The notes under the pieces were generated by a model. The model had not been told where the DNA came from. It searched no databases and saw only the letters and a program-made list of their open reading frames with translations. Shown here piece after piece: positions 60,488-64,000 of a stretch of 64,000 bases of DNA. Origin of the DNA: Sphingopyxis sp. H073. GTDB lineage: Bacteria > Pseudomonadota > Alphaproteobacteria > Sphingomonadales > Sphingomonadaceae. The position numbers and the translations under genes are program-made. The stretch's first letter is position 1; every line of letters begins with the position of its first letter. The stretch spans positions 310,001 to 374,000 of the forward strand of contig NZ_LNSG01000005.1 of assembly GCF_001468395.1 (NCBI RefSeq), written 5' to 3'.

Positions 60488-61120
60488 ATGACCTATTCCG
60501 TCAAAGAGATTTTCCTGACCCTGCAGGGCGAGGGCGCGCAGGCGGGCCGCCGCGCGGTTTTTTGCCGTTTTGCCGGCTGCAATTTGTGGACGGGACGCGA
60601 GCAGGACCGCGCGAAGGCGATCTGTAAATTCTGCGACACCGATTTCGTCGGCACCGACGGCACGCTCGGCGGCAAATATCGCGATGCGGCGGCGCTCGCC
60701 GCGGTGATCGCCGAAAGCTGGGGCGAGGGCGCCGACGACCGCTACGTCGTGCTCACCGGCGGCGAGCCGATGCTGCAGGTCGACGCGGCGTTGATCGACG
60801 CGCTCCATGCCGAGGGTTTCACCATTGCGATCGAGACCAACGGCACGCAGGATGTTCCGCGCAGCATCGACTGGATTTGCGTCAGTCCCAAGGCGGGTAG
60901 CGAACTGGTTCAGAGAAGCGGCGACGAACTGAAGCTCGTCTGGCCGCAGGCGGGAAGCGATGTTGCGATGCTGGCCGATCTGGATTTCGCGCATCGGCTG
61001 ATCCAGCCGCTCGACGATCCGAACGCCGCCGCGAACGTACAGGCATGTATCGACCTGGTGATGGCCGACCCGCGCTGGCGCCTGTCGCTGCAGACGCACA
61101 AGAGCCTGGGGCTGCGCTAA
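60488..61120 (+). CDS. queE: 7-carboxy-7-deazaguanine synthase (radical SAM)
   Basis: This 210-residue radical SAM enzyme makes the deazaguanine ring before QueC. SVKEIFLTLQGEGAQAGRRA and CNLWTGREQDRAKAICKFC show the CX14CX2C cluster of the QueE subgroup. VLTGGEPMLQVDAALIDALH, IETNGTQDVPRSIDWICVSP follow. It starts 4 bases after queC and is co-transcribed. QueD and folE are not in this window. Confidence 0.94.
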   Translation: MTYSVKEIFLTLQGEGAQAGRRAVFCRFAGCNLWTGREQDRAKAICKFCDTDFVGTDGTLGGKYRDAAALAAVIAESWGEGADDRYVVLTGGEPMLQVDAALIDALHAEGFTIAIETNGTQDVPRSIDWICVSPKAGSELVQRSGDELKLVWPQAGSDVAMLADLDFAHRLIQPLDDPNAAANVQACIDLVMADPRWRLSLQTHKSLGLR

Positions 61121-61124
61121 AACC

Positions 61125-61460
61125 CTATTGGGTCTTTTTCGTCGCGCTTTCGGCAGAGATGGCCTTTTGCGCGACGGGCGCCTCGACCGCGTCGGGATCG
61201 CTGCTCTCGTCAGTTTCGGCGGTATCGGCCGTTTCGCTGGCGGCGGCCTTCGGCGCTTCCTTCTTCGTGCCGTCGTCGGGGACGCTGTTGTCGACCGCTG
61301 TGCCGTCGCCCGCCGCGTCGTCGAGGATGATCATCGAATCGCTGATCGTGCCCGGCTGCACCTCGACAGCGTCTAGCTTGGTCGTCGATTTGCCCGCGGG
61401 CTCGCTGTTGCAGGCGGCGAGCAGGACAAGGGGCAGGGCGATGAGGATGATCCGCGTCAT
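61125..61460 (-). CDS. Small Ala/Glu-rich lipoprotein
   Basis: This 111-residue protein has a lipoprotein signal (MTRIILIALPLVLLAAC) and a low-complexity, acidic tail with DAAGDGTAVDNSVPDDGTKK then APKAAASETADTAETDESSD. No folded domain is seen, so it may be a spacer or a charged surface-exposed lipoprotein. It starts 10 bases after the end of lipB on the same strand and is convergent with queE, 4 bases apart. Confidence 0.75.
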   Translation of the reverse strand: MTRIILIALPLVLLAACNSEPAGKSTTKLDAVEVQPGTISDSMIILDDAAGDGTAVDNSVPDDGTKKEAPKAAASETADTAETDESSDPDAVEAPVAQKAISAESATKKTQ

Positions 61461-61470
61461 GCCGCCGTTC

Positions 61471-62124
61471 CTAGTCGCTTGCCCGGAGCTTGTCGAGAAA
61501 GGCGGGCAGCGTCTCGGCGAGCGCCCGGTCGACGTCGGCGAAGGTGGCCGGGTTGCCGAGCGCGGCGAGGCTCGTGACCGGGAACTCGGCGATCCCGCAC
61601 GGCACGATCCCGGTGAAATGGGCAAGGTCGGGGGTCACGTTGAGCGAGAAGCCATGCAGCGTGATCCAGCGCTTTACGCGCACGCCGATCGCGCCGATCT
61701 TCGCCTCGCGGCCATGTTCGTCGTCGGTCCAGATACCGATCCGACCCTCGGCGCGTCGCGCCTCGACGCCGAGCAGTCCGAGCGCGTCGATCACCCAGCC
61801 CTCGAGCGCCGACACATAGGCGCGCACGTCGCGTCCGCGCCGCGTGAGGTCGAGCTGGACGTAGCCGACGCGCTGGCCGGGGCCGTGATAGGTGTAGCGC
61901 CCGCCGCGCCCGGCGGCGAACACCGGAAAGCGCGGATCGAGCAGTTCGGCGGGATCGGCGCTCGTCCCGGCGGTGTAGAGCGGGGGATGCTCGAGCAGCC
62001 AGATGCGTTCGCCAGCGTTGCCCGCGTGCATCGCGGCGGCACGCTCCTCCATGTCGGCAAGCGCGGCCGCATAGTCGGTCAGGCCGGGCGAGACGTGCCA
62101 TTCGGGGGTGGGCAGGATGGTCAT
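61471..62124 (-). CDS. lipB: Octanoyl transferase (lipoate-protein ligase B)
   Basis: This 217-residue enzyme moves octanoate from acyl carrier protein to lipoyl domains. [40 protein letters not shown] with the catalytic Lys, and [17 protein letters not shown] with the catalytic Cys are intact. ATG 62124 is used. It is followed by the small lipoprotein gene on the same strand. Confidence 0.93.
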   Translation of the reverse strand: MTILPTPEWHVSPGLTDYAAALADMEERAAAMHAGNAGERIWLLEHPPLYTAGTSADPAELLDPRFPVFAAGRGGRYTYHGPGQRVGYVQLDLTRRGRDVRAYVSALEGWVIDALGLLGVEARRAEGRIGIWTDDEHGREAKIGAIGVRVKRWITLHGFSLNVTPDLAHFTGIVPCGIAEFPVTSLAALGNPATFADVDRALAETLPAFLDKLRASD

Positions 62125-62256
62125 CGGGCGCGCTTCCTGCCCCTTTGCGCGCGGACAGGCAAGGGGGCGCGGACGCCGTAGCGACAAGGCTGGACATTGG
62201 GGGCGAACAAGGTCAGTCTCCGATCCTGGGCTTCTGCCGATAAATATGGGGTATCA

Positions 62257-62997
62257 ATGGCAAAATTCGACATGGGTGCGGCATGGGAAGACAGCGTGGC
62301 ATTGCTGAAGTCGCACACGACGCTGACCGGGACCATCGCGGCGGTTTTCCTGTTCCTGCCGTCGCTTGCCGTCGCATGGTTCGGACCCGCACCGATCGAG
62401 CCGCCGCAGGGCGCGACACTCGAGCAGATATCGACAACGTTCCAGCAGAATGTCTGGCAGATGCTGCCCTATCAGCTGACGGTCGCGGTGTTTGCGATTG
62501 TCGGAACGGTCGCGATCTTGCGGCTCTGGCTGTCGCGCACCGCGACGAGCGTCGGCGAGGCGCTGGCCTTTGCCGCGCGGATGATCCCGACGCTGATCGG
62601 CCTGCAGATCCTGACCGGGCTGATCGTCGGGATCGGCTTCGTTCTTCTGATCATTCCGGGCCTCTACCTGATCGGGCGCCTCGCGCTCGTCTCGCCGCTG
62701 GTCGCCGACCGCGGCATCGGCAATCCGGTCGAGGTGATCCGCACGAGCTGGGACATGACGCGCGACAATGGCTGGGCGATCTTCTTCTTCCTGTTGCTGG
62801 TGACGATCGTGATCGTGATCATCATGCTGATCCTGATGGGCGTCGTGAGCGTCGTCACCGGAACGGGGCCCGGGATCGGGCATATCGTGAGCGGTTTCCT
62901 CGAATCGGCGCTCGGCGTCGCCGCAACGATGGTGACGATCGCGATTTCCGCAGCGGCCTACCGGCAACTCGCGACGCGGGCGTCGACCTTCGAATAA
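62257..62997 (+). CDS. Multispan membrane protein, paralogue A
   Basis: This 246-residue protein has about six helices, with an amphipathic start MAKFDMGAAWEDSVALLKSH. Motifs shared with the next gene are the soluble loop ADRGIGNPVEVIRTSWDMTR followed by WAIFFFLLLVTIVIVI. It resembles the glycerophosphodiester phosphodiesterase membrane-domain-like group. The function is unknown. ATG 62257 is preceded by TATGGGGTATCA; a longer frame to 62197 has no better site. Confidence 0.75.
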   Translation: MAKFDMGAAWEDSVALLKSHTTLTGTIAAVFLFLPSLAVAWFGPAPIEPPQGATLEQISTTFQQNVWQMLPYQLTVAVFAIVGTVAILRLWLSRTATSVGEALAFAARMIPTLIGLQILTGLIVGIGFVLLIIPGLYLIGRLALVSPLVADRGIGNPVEVIRTSWDMTRDNGWAIFFFLLLVTIVIVIIMLILMGVVSVVTGTGPGIGHIVSGFLESALGVAATMVTIAISAAAYRQLATRASTFE

Positions 62998-63114
62998 GGG
63001 CATTACCCCGTCCGCGCCGGGGAAGGATGCGCGACTGGTGTGAATAGAACATAGGAGGTTTGGGGTCGCCTGACGTGACGCAACAACAAGGTCAGGTATG
63101 AAAGGGGGAATGAG

Positions 63115-63990
63115 ATGAACAAGATGAGTATCGGTGCGGCTTTTTCGGAGACGTTCGCTTTCCTGAAGGCCAATTGGATGCAGATGTTGACGTGGATCGT
63201 GGGCGCCGTCGTCGTGCTCGGTTTGCTCGGCTATCTCATGCTCGGATCGACTATCACGACGATGGCGATGTCGGCCGGCGATCCGTCGGCGGTGATGGGG
63301 GCCATGGGACGATTGTTCCTGTTCGGCGTCTTGGCCGCGGTCGTTCTATATGCGGCTTGCATGCTGATCTGGCGCAGCGGGCTTTATCCCGGCGAAGCGC
63401 CGAACTTCGGTTGGGCGCTGCAGGCCGGACCGGCATTTGCTTTCGGCATGTTGGTCGTATTCATCGCGATCTATCTTCTCGTGATCATAATCGGCTTCAT
63501 ATTCGTGCTGATTTTCGGCGCCGCCTTTGCAGGTGCCGGCGGCTTTTCGCCGAGCGCATTGGAGTCCGGTACGCTCGGTGGCGGGGCCATGGTGTTGATG
63601 GTCATCTTCTACCTCGCGATGTTGGTTTTCTTCCTGTGGGTATTCGGTCGCCTCTCGGTAGCGGGCCCGGTCATGGCCGACCGGCTGACGCGCAATCCGG
63701 TTACGGGCATCACCGAATCGTGGCGGATGACCGCCGCATCGCAGTGGTCCATCGTCGGCTTCTACGTCCTCATCTTCATCCTCTCGATCGTTTACGGGTT
63801 CGTGGTGGGGATGGTGTTTGGCGGAATCATGGGGGCCGCGATGTCGGGCGAGCCGGGTGTTGGCGCGTTCATCTCGATGATCGTGATGGCGCTCGTCGTC
63901 TATGTGCCGCAGTTGCTTCTGTCGTTCGCGATGCCGATCGGCATCTATCGGGCGATCGCGCCAAAGGCATCGGCCGACGTTTTCGCCTGA
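63115..63990 (+). CDS. Multispan membrane protein, paralogue B
   Basis: This 291-residue protein has about six to seven helices. It starts MSIGAAFSETFAFLKANWMQ and has MADRLTRNPVTGITESWRMT followed by SIVGFYVLIFILSIVYGFVV. These elements match paralogue A in order: a short Gly/Ala start, the NPV-Trp-Arg/Asp-Met-Thr loop and a long hydrophobic C-terminal half. Together they look like a tandem duplication. Function unknown. AAAGGGGG precedes the start. Confidence 0.75.
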   Translation: MNKMSIGAAFSETFAFLKANWMQMLTWIVGAVVVLGLLGYLMLGSTITTMAMSAGDPSAVMGAMGRLFLFGVLAAVVLYAACMLIWRSGLYPGEAPNFGWALQAGPAFAFGMLVVFIAIYLLVIIIGFIFVLIFGAAFAGAGGFSPSALESGTLGGGAMVLMVIFYLAMLVFFLWVFGRLSVAGPVMADRLTRNPVTGITESWRMTAASQWSIVGFYVLIFILSIVYGFVVGMVFGGIMGAAMSGEPGVGAFISMIVMALVVYVPQLLLSFAMPIGIYRAIAPKASADVFA

Positions 63991-64000
63991 ACGGGCTTCA

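Overview
The window is about 64 kb of high-GC DNA from an alphaproteobacterium. A sphingomonad (Sphingomonadaceae, possibly Sphingopyxis-like) fits best. The support is a CcrM-type GANTC methyltransferase, a three-part proton-translocating transhydrogenase (pntAA/pntAB/pntB), a 39-residue aa3-oxidase subunit IV, an argD-argF-hslO operon, a TonB receptor, and many short intergenic repeats of kinds often seen in these genomes. The genus is inference; no rRNA or tRNA gene was found.

Region 1 (1-10.4 kb) is the right part of a Mu-like prophage or a derivative of one. The baseplate/tail genes run in Mu order (end of gp43/N, gp44/P, gp45, gp46, gp47, gp48, tail fibre, tail-fibre assembly/chaperone). 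They are followed by a Gam-like DNA-end protector and a string of small, translationally coupled genes. One of these encodes a fibre-like protein with eight HxH motifs spaced exactly 22 residues apart. A D12-class adenine methylase sits at the end, where Mu carries its DNA modification gene. The prophage head, replication and transposition genes lie to the left, outside the window.

Region 2 (10.4-29.3 kb) is chromosomal: a GntR regulator, a nitroreductase, a POT peptide transporter followed by two coupled amidohydrolases (the second lacks the metal-binding HxH), NnrU, DUF1003, an aldo/keto reductase with a dicarboxylate/amino acid symporter, glmM, a ThiD-VOC fusion, rnhB, an SDR, ccrM preceded by a dense cluster of its own target sites, folP, a second SDR, and a degenerate NtrC-type regulator.

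Region 3 (29.5-43.3 kb) holds aa3 subunit IV, pntAA, an intruding fasciclin lipoprotein with its own terminator, pntAB and pntB. It continues with a racemase-family protein, DUF2147, a beta-helix protein paired with a diheme cytochrome, maiA, a TonB receptor, and a tightly overlapped operon of MarR, PqqD-like protein, HprK-related kinase and nucleotidyltransferase. This last operon is the best candidate here for a little-known system. gph follows.

Region 4 (43.4-64 kb) has glmU, small genes, a vapBC toxin-antitoxin pair with a palindromic operator, and glmS, so that together with glmM all three UDP-GlcNAc genes lie in this window. Further on are a GFA-family protein, HAD and dienelactone hydrolases, an acyl-CoA ligase, an aldo/keto reductase, a divergent LysE/Lrp pair, an LLM oxidoreductase, argD-argF-hslO, queC-queE with a structured leader, a small lipoprotein, lipB, and two paralogous membrane proteins.

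The intergenic spaces contain at least ten inverted-repeat elements of several families. One supplies the ribosome binding site of rnhB.
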